A DNA stretch of 64,000 bases from an uncultured Nocardioides sp. (GCF_947488515.1 NZ_CANKZF010000001.1:1984001-2048000); one strand, 5' to 3'; positions 45,378-54,537 are shown, counted from the first letter of the stretch. Program-made: numbers and translations. The notes: generated by a model from the sequence alone, not told the origin.

Positions 45378-45407
45378 ACGAGCCACGCCCGCCAGGGCGT
45401 GGCTCGT
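45378..45407 (+). terminator. Terminator of the 41-aa protein gene
   Basis: ACGAGCCACGCCC (45378-45390), loop GCCA, and GGGCGTGGCTCGT (45395-45407): a perfect 13-pair stem with a four-base loop, one of the best terminator hairpins in the window. Confidence 0.85.
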
Positions 45408-45470
45408 CGTCATTTCCACGCCCCCGGAAGATCCTTGCGCCCCCGGGAATGAAACTGGGTGGTGGCCCGT

Positions 45471-45499
45471 TATGGTGGTTGAAAGTTCTACCAACCACC
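45471..45499 (+). promoter_or_regulatory. Promoter/operator of the YceI gene
   Basis: TATGGT at 45471-45476 is a likely -10. It overlaps the inverted repeat GGTGGTT (45474-45480) / AACCACC (45493-45499) around GAAAGTTCTACC. A repressor of the MarR type would fit such a site (inference). No regulator gene is adjacent. Confidence 0.45.
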
Positions 45500-45519
45500 G
45501 CCTTCCTCGAGGAGCACCC

Positions 45520-46089
45520 ATGACCACCGGTTTCGACGCCCCCACCACCGCCATCGACGACATCACCGGCGACTACACCATCGACACCAGCCACAGCCGC
45601 CTCGGCTTCGTCGCCCGCCACGCCATGGTGACCAAGGTCCGCGGCCAGTTCGGCGCCTTCGAGGGCACCGCCCGCATCGACGAGGCCAACCCGTCGGCGT
45701 CCAAGGTCGACCTCACCATCCAGGTCGCGTCCGTCGACACCGGCAGCGCCGACCGCGACGGCCACCTCAAGTCCGGCGACTTCTTCGACGTCGAGACCTA
45801 CCCCACGATCACCTTCACCTCCACCGAGGTGAAGCGCGACGGCGCCGACTGGGCCGTCACCGGCGACCTGACCATCAAGGACGTGACCAAGCCCGTCACG
45901 ATCGAGTTCGAGCAGACCGGCTCCGCCGTCGACCCGTTCGGCAACACCCGCGTCGGCTTCGAGGGCGAGACCACCATCAACCGCAAGGACTGGGGCCTCA
46001 CCTGGAACGCCGCGCTCGAGACCGGCGGCGTCCTCGTCTCCGAGAAGATCAAGCTCGAGTTCGACGTCTCGGCGATCCGCAACGCCTGA
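45520..46089 (+). CDS. YceI family protein
   Basis: 189 residues. ITGDYTIDTSHSRLGFVARH, FGAFEGTARID, HLKSGDFFDVETYPTITFTS and VTGDLTIKDVTKPVTIEFE are the YceI lipocalin-like pattern, which binds isoprenoid chains in characterised members. No signal peptide, so it is the cytoplasmic actinobacterial form. GAGGAG precedes the ATG. Its TGA stop opens the second repeat array. Confidence 0.92.
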   Translation: MTTGFDAPTTAIDDITGDYTIDTSHSRLGFVARHAMVTKVRGQFGAFEGTARIDEANPSASKVDLTIQVASVDTGSADRDGHLKSGDFFDVETYPTITFTSTEVKRDGADWAVTGDLTIKDVTKPVTIEFEQTGSAVDPFGNTRVGFEGETTINRKDWGLTWNAALETGGVLVSEKIKLEFDVSAIRNA

Positions 46090-46238
46090 CAGTCGAGTCG
46101 GCGCATCCTGGTGCGCCACAGCCGTCGAGTCGGCGCATCCTGAAGCAGGATGCGCCGACTCGGTGCATTTGGGGGGTCAGGACGAGCCGACTCGGCGCGA
46201 TTCCGGCGTCAGGACGCGCCACTCGACCTGGGGGGTCA
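46087..46238. repeat. 32-bp-period array: two direct then three inverted copies
   Basis: GTCGAGTCGGCGCATCCTG occurs exactly at 46092 and 46124. Reverse-complement copies begin at 46146 (CAGGATGCGCCGACTCG), 46178 (CAGGACGAGCCGACTCG) and 46210 (CAGGACGCGCC-ACTCG). Starts are exactly 32 bases apart within each half. The array fills the gap from the YceI stop codon to the helicase stop codon. Same plan as the 28.5-kb array but an unrelated word. Confidence 0.95.
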
Positions 46239-47969
46239 GGAGCGGGGGTTCTTGCCCTTGTAGCCGCCACCCTTGCCGCCGTGGCCGCCGCCGGGACGAC
46301 CGCGGAACGGGCCGTTGTCGGGCTTGATCTCGATGAGCTTGCCGGAGATGCGCGTGCCGGAGAGGCGGTCGAGCGTGCCGGCCGGGAGGTCGGCGGGGAG
46401 CTCGACGACCGAGAAGTCAGGCTTGATCGAGATGTAGCCGAAGTCGCCGCGCGACAGGCCGCCCTCGTTGGCCAGGGCGCCGACGATCTGCCGCGGCTCG
46501 ACCTTGTGGCGCTTGCCGACCTCGATGCGGTACGCCGCCATCGGCTGTCCGCTGCGCGACTCGCGCGGACCGCGGTCGGCCTTGCCGCCGTGCGTCGGCC
46601 GCTCGTCGAAGCTGCGGGTGGCGCGCTCGGGCTCCGGCTCGAGCAGCAGCGGCTGCTCGCCGTGCATCACCGCGGCGAGGGCGGCGGCCACGTCGACCTC
46701 GGAGACGTCGTGCTCGCTGACGTAGTGGGAGACGACGTCGCGGAAGAAGTCGATCCGCTCCGGTTGGGTCAGCGCCTCGGTGATCTGGTCGTCGAAGCGC
46801 GTCAGGCGGGTGGCGTTGACGTCGTCGACGGTCGGCAGCTGCATCTGGGTCAGCGGCTGGCGCGTGGCCTTCTCGATGGCGCGGAGCAGGTGGCGCTCGC
46901 GCGGGGTGACGAAGGCGATCGAGTCGCCCGAGCGGCCCGCGCGGCCGGTGCGGCCGATGCGGTGCACGTAGGACTCGGTGTCGGTCGGGATGTCGTAGTT
47001 GACGACGTGGCTGATCCGCTCGACGTCGAGGCCGCGGGCCGCGACGTCGGTGGCGACGAGGATGTCGAGCTTGCCGGCCTTGAGCTGGTTGATGGTGCGC
47101 TCGCGCTGCACCTGCGCGACGTCGCCGTTGATGGCCATGGCGGAGTAGCCGCGGGCGCGCAGCTTCTCGGCGAGCGTCTCGGTCTCGTTCTTGGTGCGGA
47201 CGAAGACGATCATCCCCTCGAAGTTCTCCACCTCGAGGATGCGCGTGAGGGCGTCGACCTTCTGGGGGTAGGACACGATCAGGTAGCGCTGGGTGATCGA
47301 TGAGACCGTCGACGTCTTGCTCTTGACGGTGATCTCGACCGGGTCCGCGAGGTACTTCTTCGAGATCCGGCGGATCTGCGCCGGCATGGTCGCGGAGAAC
47401 AGCGCGACGTGCTTGCTGTCGGGGGTGTCGGCGAGGATCGTCTCGACGTCCTCGGCGAAGCCCATCTTCAGCATCTCGTCGGCCTCGTCGAGGACGAGGA
47501 AGCGCAGCTCGCTCAGGTCGAGCGTGCCCTTCTCGAGGTGGTCCATGATGCGGCCCGGTGTGCCGACGACGACGTGCACGCCGCGACGCAGCGCGGACAG
47601 CTGCACGCCGTAGCCCTGGCCGCCGTAGATCGGCAGGACCTTGACGCCCTTCATGTGCGCGGCGTACTTCTCGAAGGCCTCCGAGACCTGGAGCGCGAGC
47701 TCACGGGTCGGGGCCAGGACGAGTGCCTGCGGCGTCTTCTGCGAGAAGTCGAGCTGCGACAGGATCGGCAGCGCGAACGCGGCCGTCTTGCCGGTGCCGG
47801 TCTGGGCGAGACCGACGACGTGGCGCCCCTCGAGGAGCGGCGGGATCGTCAGGGCCTGGATCTGCGAGGGGGTCTCGTAGCCGACGTCCGTCAACGCCTT
47901 GAGGACCTCCGGCGCGAGGCCGAGGTCGGAGAAGGTCTGCTCGGGTGCCACGGGCTGGTCGTCACTCAC
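46236..47969 (-). CDS. DEAD-box RNA helicase with DbpA-type RNA-binding domain
   Basis: 577 residues. Q motif TPSQIQ, AQTGTGKT, PTRELALQ, DEADEML, SATMP and HRIGRTGRAG are all intact. The C-terminal YRIEVGKRHKVEPRQIVGAL / ANEGGLSRGDFGYISI is a DbpA-like domain, and a Gly/Lys-rich tail (PGGGHGGKGGGYKGK) ends the protein. Family role: cold-shock ribosome assembly and RNA decay (CsdA/DeaD type). GTG 47969 chosen; a longer frame upstream overlaps the divergent gene region and is likely shadow. Confidence 0.93.
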   Translation of the reverse strand: MSDDQPVAPEQTFSDLGLAPEVLKALTDVGYETPSQIQALTIPPLLEGRHVVGLAQTGTGKTAAFALPILSQLDFSQKTPQALVLAPTRELALQVSEAFEKYAAHMKGVKVLPIYGGQGYGVQLSALRRGVHVVVGTPGRIMDHLEKGTLDLSELRFLVLDEADEMLKMGFAEDVETILADTPDSKHVALFSATMPAQIRRISKKYLADPVEITVKSKTSTVSSITQRYLIVSYPQKVDALTRILEVENFEGMIVFVRTKNETETLAEKLRARGYSAMAINGDVAQVQRERTINQLKAGKLDILVATDVAARGLDVERISHVVNYDIPTDTESYVHRIGRTGRAGRSGDSIAFVTPRERHLLRAIEKATRQPLTQMQLPTVDDVNATRLTRFDDQITEALTQPERIDFFRDVVSHYVSEHDVSEVDVAAALAAVMHGEQPLLLEPEPERATRSFDERPTHGGKADRGPRESRSGQPMAAYRIEVGKRHKVEPRQIVGALANEGGLSRGDFGYISIKPDFSVVELPADLPAGTLDRLSGTRISGKLIEIKPDNGPFRGRPGGGHGGKGGGYKGKNPRS

Positions 47970-48062
47970 CCTCCAACGGTAGGGCCTCAGGCGTGAACAG
48001 GACATTCCCCGAGGCCGGATAAGGGCGCGACAAGCCCGCACGTGAGCAAGCACACTCCCCTC

Positions 48063-48980
48063 ATGCGAGATGCGATGCCCGACCTGCCCGAGGGGCTCAC
48101 CACACGGCCGCTGCAGAGGTCCGACGCCCACGACGTCTTCGTGCTGATGGCCGCCCAGGAGCAGGAGGACATCGGGCACGTCGCGATCGAGGAGGCCGAC
48201 ATCGTCAGCGACTGGGCCAAGCCCAGCCACGACCTCGGCGCCCGCTCGATCGGCGTGTGGGACGGCGACACCCTGGTGGCGTACGCCGAGCTGATGGGCG
48301 CCGACCGCGCCGACACCTCCGTCCTGCCGAGCCACCGCGGCCGCGGCATCGGCACGTGGCTGGCCCACTGGCTCGTCGACCTCGGCCGCAGCCTCGGCTC
48401 GTCGGTCGTCGGGATGCCCGTCCCGCAGGGCTCGCCGGGCGACCGGCTGCTCGAGGAGCTCGGCTTCCGGGTCCGGTGGACCAGCTGGGTGCTCAAGCTG
48501 CCCGAGAGCGCCACCATCCCCGAGCGCGCGCTGCCGGAGGGCTACGTCGTCCGCACGGCCGGGCCCGACGAGCTGCGCGCGGCCCACGACGTCCTGGAGG
48601 ACGCCTTCCTCGAGTGGTCGGTGCGCGACCGGGAGACGTTCGAGGACTTCGCCGCCGCGACGAGCGGCCGGCCCGGGTTCGAGCCGTGGAACCTGCGGGT
48701 GGCGCTCGACGAGGGCGGCGCCGTGGTCGGCGTCTCGCTCGTCCTCGTGTCGGACGACGGGGCGACGGCGTACGTCGACCGGCTCGCCGTACGACGTGAC
48801 CAGCGCAACCGGGGGATCGCCCAGGCGCTGCTCGTCGACTCCTTCGCCCGGGGGCGCGAGCACGGCACCCGCACCTCCGAGCTGAGCACGGACTCACGCA
48901 CCGGAGCACTCCCGATGTACGAGCGTGTCGGCATGATGGTGGACCACGTGTGGGTCAATCGTGGGATCGACCTCGACTGA
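48063..48980 (+). CDS. Double-GNAT acetyltransferase
   Basis: 305 residues with two GNAT domains, each with an acetyl-CoA loop: PSHRGRGIGTWLAHWLVDLG (first) and VRRDQRNRGIAQALLVDSFA (second). The tandem layout is like mycothiol synthase MshD, but overall sequence does not let me assign it. Start is uncertain: ATG 48063 or 48075, neither with a good ribosome-binding site; the close divergent helicase start suggests leaderless translation. Confidence 0.83.
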   Translation: MRDAMPDLPEGLTTRPLQRSDAHDVFVLMAAQEQEDIGHVAIEEADIVSDWAKPSHDLGARSIGVWDGDTLVAYAELMGADRADTSVLPSHRGRGIGTWLAHWLVDLGRSLGSSVVGMPVPQGSPGDRLLEELGFRVRWTSWVLKLPESATIPERALPEGYVVRTAGPDELRAAHDVLEDAFLEWSVRDRETFEDFAAATSGRPGFEPWNLRVALDEGGAVVGVSLVLVSDDGATAYVDRLAVRRDQRNRGIAQALLVDSFARGREHGTRTSELSTDSRTGALPMYERVGMMVDHVWVNRGIDLD

Positions 48981-49172
48981 GCCACGGAAAACGCAGCTCC
49001 AACCGGCAATCACTTCAGATTCCGTCAAAATGAGGCGGTCTAGACAGGCCGTTCATCCCTCAGACCTCTCCTAGTTCTCCGCCGTCGATGGCATTAACAT
49101 CGAGCGACATCGTCCGGGCGGTGTCACGGCGAGGGCGTGGGGCCCTTGCCTACGTATATGTGGGGGTTTGAC

Positions 49173-50009
49173 GTGCAAGAACTACACGCATTGGTCGTCG
49201 AGGACGATCCGGACATCTCGTCGGCGCTGGTGGAGACTCTCGAGGGGGCGGGTTTCCGCGTCACCTCGGCGCTCGACGGTCGCCAGGCGGTGAGCGCGGC
49301 GGCAGCCGACCCGCCCGACCTGGTGACGCTCGACCTGACGCTGCCGCACATGGACGGCATCGAGGTCTGTCGTCGCATCCGTGAGACCAGCGACTGCTAC
49401 ATCGTGATCGTGTCGGCGCGCTCCGACGAGGTGGACAAGCTGATCGGCCTCGAGGTCGGGGCCGACGACTTCGTCCTCAAGCCGTTCTCGCCGCGCGAGC
49501 TGCGCGCGCGGGTCGCGGCGCTGTTCCGACGTCCGCGGACCGGGACGGTCACCGAGGAGCCGGTCAACGGCCGCAGCCCGCAGGTGCCGAGCCCGGCGCA
49601 GCCGGTGGACGAGCCGTCCACGATCTCCGCCGGGGCGGGCCTGGTGATCAACTCCGCGCGCCGCGAGGTGCAGATCGACGGCTCGATCGTGGAGCTGACC
49701 CGCATCGAGTACGACGTCCTCGAGTACCTCGCGACGCACCTGTCGCGGGTGTGCACCCGCGAGGAGATGGTGCTGGCGATCTGGAGCAGCGCGCTGACCC
49801 ACGACCACCACCTGGTGGACGTGCACGTCGCCAACCTGCGCGGCAAGCTGCGGCGCCACACCGACGCCACCTGGATCCACACCATCCGCGGCATCGGCTA
49901 CCGGATGGACCGCGAGGGGGACGAGCAGCCGGAGCGCCGCGCCGGCGGAGGCCCCTACCTGGTCGCCCGGATCGACTCGGAGGACTGGGCCCGCGGCCTG
50001 GACTTCTGA
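49173..50009 (+). CDS. OmpR/PhoB-type response regulator (first)
   Basis: 278 residues. Receiver: acidic ED (10-12), phospho-acceptor Asp54 (VTLDLTLPHMDG), Lys103 (VLKPFSPREL). A linker of about 50 residues leads to a winged helix ending in VDVHVANLRGKLRRH and IRGIGYRMDRE. The GTG at 49173 follows GGGGG by six bases. A roughly 190-base upstream region carries TTAACAT and TATATG boxes. No histidine kinase is next to it. Confidence 0.92.
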   Translation: MQELHALVVEDDPDISSALVETLEGAGFRVTSALDGRQAVSAAAADPPDLVTLDLTLPHMDGIEVCRRIRETSDCYIVIVSARSDEVDKLIGLEVGADDFVLKPFSPRELRARVAALFRRPRTGTVTEEPVNGRSPQVPSPAQPVDEPSTISAGAGLVINSARREVQIDGSIVELTRIEYDVLEYLATHLSRVCTREEMVLAIWSSALTHDHHLVDVHVANLRGKLRRHTDATWIHTIRGIGYRMDREGDEQPERRAGGGPYLVARIDSEDWARGLDF

Positions 50010-50202
50010 CGGTCCACCTGTCGGGGCCACCCCGACGGGCGCCGGCGACCCCTCCTAAGGGGGTGCTGCGCCCCGATCGACCACGCTTCCCGCCCGCCGC
50101 CGCCTAGCATCGACGGGGGGCGGGGAGCACCGGTCGCGCCCGCCCGGTTTCAGGTGGGGTGCGGCAGGGTAGGTGAACGGTCAACTTGGGGAGCAGGGAC
50201 GG

Positions 50203-50955
50203 ATGATGAACGCACGGACAGCCGTGGTCGTCGAGGACGACCACGATGTCGGCGACGCCATCTCCAAGCTCCTCGACCAGGCCGGCTTCGACGTCGTCGT
50301 GGCGCGCACCGGCACCGAGGCGCTCACGCTGGTGGGCGAGTGCCGTCCCGACCTGGTCACGCTCGACCTCACCCTGCCCGACATCGACGGCGTCGAGGTC
50401 TGTCGCCAGATCCGCACGGTCACCGACTGCTACGTGATCGTCGTCAGCGGCCGCGCGGCCGAGGTCGACCGGCTCGTCGGGCTCGAGGTCGGCGCCGACG
50501 ACTACCTGGTCAAGCCGTTCTCGATGCGCGAGCTGCAGGCGCGGGTCGCCGCCCTCTTCCGGCGTCCGCGCAGCAGCAGTCCGGTCCCGGACGTGGCCGC
50601 AGCACCGCTCGCGGTCGACCCGGTGCCCGAGGCCGACCCCACCAGCTTCGAGGGCTGCAGCGACCTCACCCTCAACCGCGGGGCGCGGGAGGTGCGGGTG
50701 TCGGGCCGGGAGATCGACCTGACCCGCACCGAGTTCGACCTGCTGGCCCACCTCGTCGGCAACCCCGGCGTCGTGGTCCCCCGCGAGCAGCTCATGCGCG
50801 CGGTGTGGGCCAGCGACTTCGTCCCCGACAGCACCCACGTCGTCGACGTCCACCTCGCCAACCTGCGCCGCAAGCTGCGCGGTGCCGCCTCCGGCAACCA
50901 GTGGATCCGCACGATCCGCGGGGTCGGCTTCCGGTTCGACCCCTGCTGCCCCTGA
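50203..50955 (+). CDS. OmpR/PhoB-type response regulator (second)
   Basis: 250 residues, a paralogue of the preceding gene (nearly identical receiver signatures: VTLDLTLPDIDGVEVCRQIR, Asp55; GLEVGADDYLVKPFSMREL, Lys104). The winged helix ends VDVHLANLRRKLRG, IRGVGFRFD. GAGCAGGGACGG precedes the ATG. The similarity suggests a local duplication. No kinase adjacent. Confidence 0.92.
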   Translation: MMNARTAVVVEDDHDVGDAISKLLDQAGFDVVVARTGTEALTLVGECRPDLVTLDLTLPDIDGVEVCRQIRTVTDCYVIVVSGRAAEVDRLVGLEVGADDYLVKPFSMRELQARVAALFRRPRSSSPVPDVAAAPLAVDPVPEADPTSFEGCSDLTLNRGAREVRVSGREIDLTRTEFDLLAHLVGNPGVVVPREQLMRAVWASDFVPDSTHVVDVHLANLRRKLRGAASGNQWIRTIRGVGFRFDPCCP

Positions 50956-51078
50956 CCCCGCCCCAGGCCCGTGCGACCCGGCCGTAGGGGTGGGGATCGC
51001 CGCGGGCCGTGACCGTGGGTTCCCCCCGACTCGCCCGTCCGGGGGTTCAACGGCGGCAAACAGCAGTACCTTGACCCC

Positions 51079-51729
51079 ATGGTGATTCGAGTCGCGCTGG
51101 TCAACGACGACGAGGTCGTCGTCCGTGGCCTCGACGCGATGATGCGCAGCTACGGCCACCGCGTCGAGGTGGTGGAGCTGGTGGCGGGCAAGCCCGTGGC
51201 CCAGCCGGTCGACGTGGCCCTCTACGACACGTTCGGGATGGGCCAGGGCAACGGTCCCGCCGTACGCCACCTCGTCGACAGCACGCAGGTGCGCGCGGTC
51301 GCGGTCTACACCTGGAACTTCCAGCCCTGGCTCACCCGCGACACCCTCAGCCAGGGCGTGCGCGGGTACCTCTCCAAGAGCCTGCCGGCGGCCCGCCTCG
51401 TCGACGCCCTCGCCGCCATCTCGTCGGGGCAGCTCGTGGTCTCGCCATCGCGGGGGCGCTCGCCGCTCGTCGGCGGTGACTGGCCCGGCCGCGAGGAGGG
51501 CCTCACCGCGCGCGAGGCCGAGGTGCTGTCGCTGATCACGATGGGCCTGAGCAACCAGGAGATCGCCGAGCGCACCCTGCTGTCACTCAACTCGATCAAG
51601 TCCTACATCCGCTCGGCCTACCGCAAGATCGACGTCGACTCGCGCTCGCGGGCGGTGCTCTGGGGCGTCGAGCACGGGATGCGCGCCGACCGCGTGCGGA
51701 TCAACGGCTCGCCGGCCCGCGAGAGCTGA
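51079..51729 (+). CDS. NarL/LuxR-type response regulator
   Basis: 216 residues. A divergent receiver (Asp50 in VALYDTFG, Lys100 in YLSKSL, Thr78 in AVYTWN) precedes a LuxR helix-turn-helix near 150-205 (LTAREAEVLSLITMGLSNQE, LLSLNSIKSYIRSAYRKIDV). DTFGMGQGNG replaces the usual DxxMP after the aspartate, so phosphorylation is less certain than in the two preceding regulators. Third regulator in a row, all on the same strand. Confidence 0.88.
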   Translation: MVIRVALVNDDEVVVRGLDAMMRSYGHRVEVVELVAGKPVAQPVDVALYDTFGMGQGNGPAVRHLVDSTQVRAVAVYTWNFQPWLTRDTLSQGVRGYLSKSLPAARLVDALAAISSGQLVVSPSRGRSPLVGGDWPGREEGLTAREAEVLSLITMGLSNQEIAERTLLSLNSIKSYIRSAYRKIDVDSRSRAVLWGVEHGMRADRVRINGSPARES

Positions 51730-51862
51730 CCGGGGCGTCCCACGCCCCGCGCGATCCGCGGTCGACCGGGGATCGCTGAGGTTGTCAGGCCGTGCACGGG
51801 CCGACAACGTACGGGATTCCCGGATGACCGGGGATCGCTGGAGGCGCCGTAACCTCCTCCAC

Positions 51863-53359
51863 GTGACACAGCAGCAACCCGGCATCGACCCCGACGACCT
51901 CGCGACGACGCTCCGGGTGCTCGCCTCGCTCCACCACCTGCCCGGGGACCACCCCGACCACGTGACGGTCAAGCGCGCAGCGTCGCACATGTACAAGTCG
52001 ATCAAGGCCGAGCGCAAGCTCGCCAAGCGCGCCGCCGAGCTGGCCCACGACCGCGACATCATCGAACGGACCGCGACCGGGTCGCCGATGCGCATCGACG
52101 ACGAGACCGCGGGCATCCCGCTGGTCTCGAGCGCGGCCGGGGCGTTCGCCGGCGAGCTGCTCGTCCCCCGCGGCTGCTACATCTGCAAGCAGGACTTCAC
52201 CCTGGTCGACGCGTTCTACCACTGGCTCTGCCCCTCGTGCGCGGCGATGAGCCACGCCAAGCGCGACCAGCGCACCGACCTCACCGGCAAGCGGGCGCTG
52301 CTGACCGGCGGGCGCGCGAAGATCGGCATGTACATCGCGCTCCGCCTGCTCCGCGACGGCGCCCACACCACCATCACCACGCGCTTCCCCAAGGACGCGG
52401 TGCGCCGCTTCTCCTCGCTGCCCGACAGTGAGGACTGGATCCACCGGCTCAAGGTGGTCGGCATCGACCTGCGCGACCCCACGCAGGTCATCTCGCTCGC
52501 CGACGACGTCGCGGCGGCCGGCCAGCTCGACATCCTCATCAACAACGCGTGCCAGACCGTACGCCGCACGCCGGGCGCCTACGCCCCGCTGGTCGAGGCC
52601 GAGTCGCTGCCGCTTCCGGACGACTCGGTCCCGGAGCTGGTGACGTTCGACCACATCTCCGAGGCCCACCCGGCCGCGATCGCCGGGGCGCTCGCGCCGA
52701 CCCCCGTCGCCCACCACGAGGGTGAGTCGGAGGAGCACGCGATGGCCGTGCACAACGCCGCGACGCTCACCGCGCTCGCGCTCAAGGCCGGGCACGCCTC
52801 GCTCGACGCGCACCTGGCCGGCACCGCCGTCGACGCCGGCGGCCTGCTGCCCGACGTGCAGACCAACAACTCGTGGACCCAGACCGTCGGCGAGGTCGAC
52901 CCGCTGGAGCTGCTCGAGGTGCAGCTGTGCAACTCGATCGCGCCGTTCCTGCTGGTCTCCCGGCTGCGCCCGGCCCTCGCGGCCGCCGCGTCGGCAGCGA
53001 CCTCGCGGCGGGCGTACGTCGTCAACGTGTCCGCCATGGAGGGCCAGTTCTCGCGCCGCTACAAGGGCGCGGGGCACCCGCACACCAACATGGCCAAGGC
53101 GGCGCTCAACATGATGACCCGCACGTCGTCGGGCGAGATGTTCGAGACCGACCAGATCCTGATGACGGCCGTCGACACCGGCTGGATCACCGACGAGCGC
53201 CCGCACCACGAGAAGCTGCGGATCGCGGCCGAGGGCTGGCACGCCCCGCTCGACCTCGTGGACGGCGCCGCCCGCGTGTACGACCCGATCGTGCTCGGGG
53301 AGGGCGGCACCGACCTCTTCGGCTGCTTCGTGAAGGACTACCAGCCGTCCCCCTGGTGA
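51863..53359 (+). CDS. SDR-fold protein with N-terminal zinc ribbon
   Basis: 498 residues. A helical N-terminus (about 1-95) leads to a zinc-ribbon-like CYICKQDF...WLCPSC (Cys105, 108, 123, 126). Then a Rossmann fold (RALLTGGRAKIGMYIALRLL, about 145-165; ILINNACQTVRR). Serine is in VNVSAMEG, but the segment aligned with YxxxK reads TNMAKAAL, so the catalytic tyrosine is missing. The family may be non-catalytic or use another residue. GTG 51863 chosen, with no ribosome-binding site; ATG 51824 is possible. Confidence 0.82.
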   Translation: MTQQQPGIDPDDLATTLRVLASLHHLPGDHPDHVTVKRAASHMYKSIKAERKLAKRAAELAHDRDIIERTATGSPMRIDDETAGIPLVSSAAGAFAGELLVPRGCYICKQDFTLVDAFYHWLCPSCAAMSHAKRDQRTDLTGKRALLTGGRAKIGMYIALRLLRDGAHTTITTRFPKDAVRRFSSLPDSEDWIHRLKVVGIDLRDPTQVISLADDVAAAGQLDILINNACQTVRRTPGAYAPLVEAESLPLPDDSVPELVTFDHISEAHPAAIAGALAPTPVAHHEGESEEHAMAVHNAATLTALALKAGHASLDAHLAGTAVDAGGLLPDVQTNNSWTQTVGEVDPLELLEVQLCNSIAPFLLVSRLRPALAAAASAATSRRAYVVNVSAMEGQFSRRYKGAGHPHTNMAKAALNMMTRTSSGEMFETDQILMTAVDTGWITDERPHHEKLRIAAEGWHAPLDLVDGAARVYDPIVLGEGGTDLFGCFVKDYQPSPW

Positions 53360-53362
53360 GGG

Positions 53363-53827
53363 TCAGGAGCCGGTGACGGCCTGGCCGAGGTGGTCGAGGC
53401 TGTCCTGGAGCTGGGCCTCGGTGACGAGCGGGAAGCTGATCTTCTTCAGCAGCTCCTCGTCGGTGACGCTGCTCCAGTCGTAGGTCAGCCGGACGAGGGT
53501 GGCGTCCGAGCCCTCGGCCTCGAGCTCCCAGACCCACTGCCAGCCGGGCGGCTCCTGACCGGCCGGCGCCGTCTGCCAGGCGAGCAGGTGGTTCTGCGAG
53601 AAGCCGGTGACGTGGTTGTCCGTCTGGTAGTCGCCACCCATGTGGTCGCCGGTCATGTTCATCGTGAACACGTCGCCGGTGCCCTGGATGCGGTTGGTCT
53701 TCTCGTCGCTGATGACGAAGCCCGAACCGTCCAGCTCCACGTGACGTTCCGGGTTGCTGAGTACGTCGAACACGTCAGCGCTGGACGCCTGGATGGTGCG
53801 CTCCACGGTGATCTTGTCGTTGCTCAT
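53363..53827 (-). CDS. SRPBCC / START-like domain protein
   Basis: 154 residues. ERTIQASSADVFDVLSNPER at the N-terminus and a C-terminal long helix (LVTEAQLQDSLDHLGQAV) with LVRLTYDWSSV in between match the helix-grip fold that binds hydrophobic ligands. No specific ligand is evident. ATG 53827 chosen (MSNDKITVERT). Convergent with the zinc-ribbon SDR gene, with only three bases between stops. Confidence 0.85.
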   Translation of the reverse strand: MSNDKITVERTIQASSADVFDVLSNPERHVELDGSGFVISDEKTNRIQGTGDVFTMNMTGDHMGGDYQTDNHVTGFSQNHLLAWQTAPAGQEPPGWQWVWELEAEGSDATLVRLTYDWSSVTDEELLKKISFPLVTEAQLQDSLDHLGQAVTGS

Positions 53828-53889
53828 GCCCTCGACAGTGCCTCGCGGGTGCTGGGCCGAACACCCCACAAGGGGTGGTCGCTGGTTGG

Positions 53890-54537
53890 ATGACGACCAT
53901 GGACGAACCGGAGTCGATCGAGGCGTACTACGACCGCGTGGCGGCAGCCACCGACAGCGAGGGGCGCCTCGCGGTGGCCATCGAGGCGATGCCCGGGTGG
54001 GACATCTTCCCCTTCGAGCTCGACGGCCTGCGGATCAAGCCGCTCGAGCCGCTGGCCGACAACGAGGAGCCGCGACGCGGCGAGGACCCCGCCGACTGCA
54101 CGTGCCGGGAGCCCCTGTCCCCGGAGCAGGCCGCGTGGATCGTGTGGAGCAACGAGCGCTGGACCCTCTCCGACATCGGCATGAAGCTGCCGGTGACGCT
54201 CATCCTCAAGCCGCGCGACCACCACGACCTCGCCGACCTGCCCGACGACCTCGCCGCCGAGATGGGACTGCTGATGGTGGCGATCGCGGCCGCGATCGAG
54301 AGCCTGCCCAGCGTCGGGCGCTGCCACGTCGGCCGCTACGGCGACGGTGGGGCGCACCTCCATCCCTTCTTCTTCGGCCGCCCGGCGCGGATGCCGCAGC
54401 TGCGCGGGTCGTGCGTCCTCGACTGGGAGGAGAACCTCCCCGACGTGCCGGAGGACGTACGCCGCGCCAACGCCGGCCACGTCGGCCGCCGCCTGGTCGA
54501 ACGTCTCGGTGGCGAGGGTCCGGCCTGGGAGCAGTGA
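53890..54537 (+). CDS. HIT-like fold protein
   Basis: 215 residues. VTLILKPRDHHDLADLPDDL and CHVGRYGDGGAHLHPFFFGR (HxH pattern with a preceding Gly-rich turn) resemble the HIT/GalT nucleotide hydrolase or transferase active site, but the third histidine is not obvious. Cys pair CTCREP near residue 60. ATG 53890 or 53899. Divergent from the SRPBCC gene with 62 bases between starts. Confidence 0.7.
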   Translation: MTTMDEPESIEAYYDRVAAATDSEGRLAVAIEAMPGWDIFPFELDGLRIKPLEPLADNEEPRRGEDPADCTCREPLSPEQAAWIVWSNERWTLSDIGMKLPVTLILKPRDHHDLADLPDDLAAEMGLLMVAIAAAIESLPSVGRCHVGRYGDGGAHLHPFFFGRPARMPQLRGSCVLDWEENLPDVPEDVRRANAGHVGRRLVERLGGEGPAWEQ

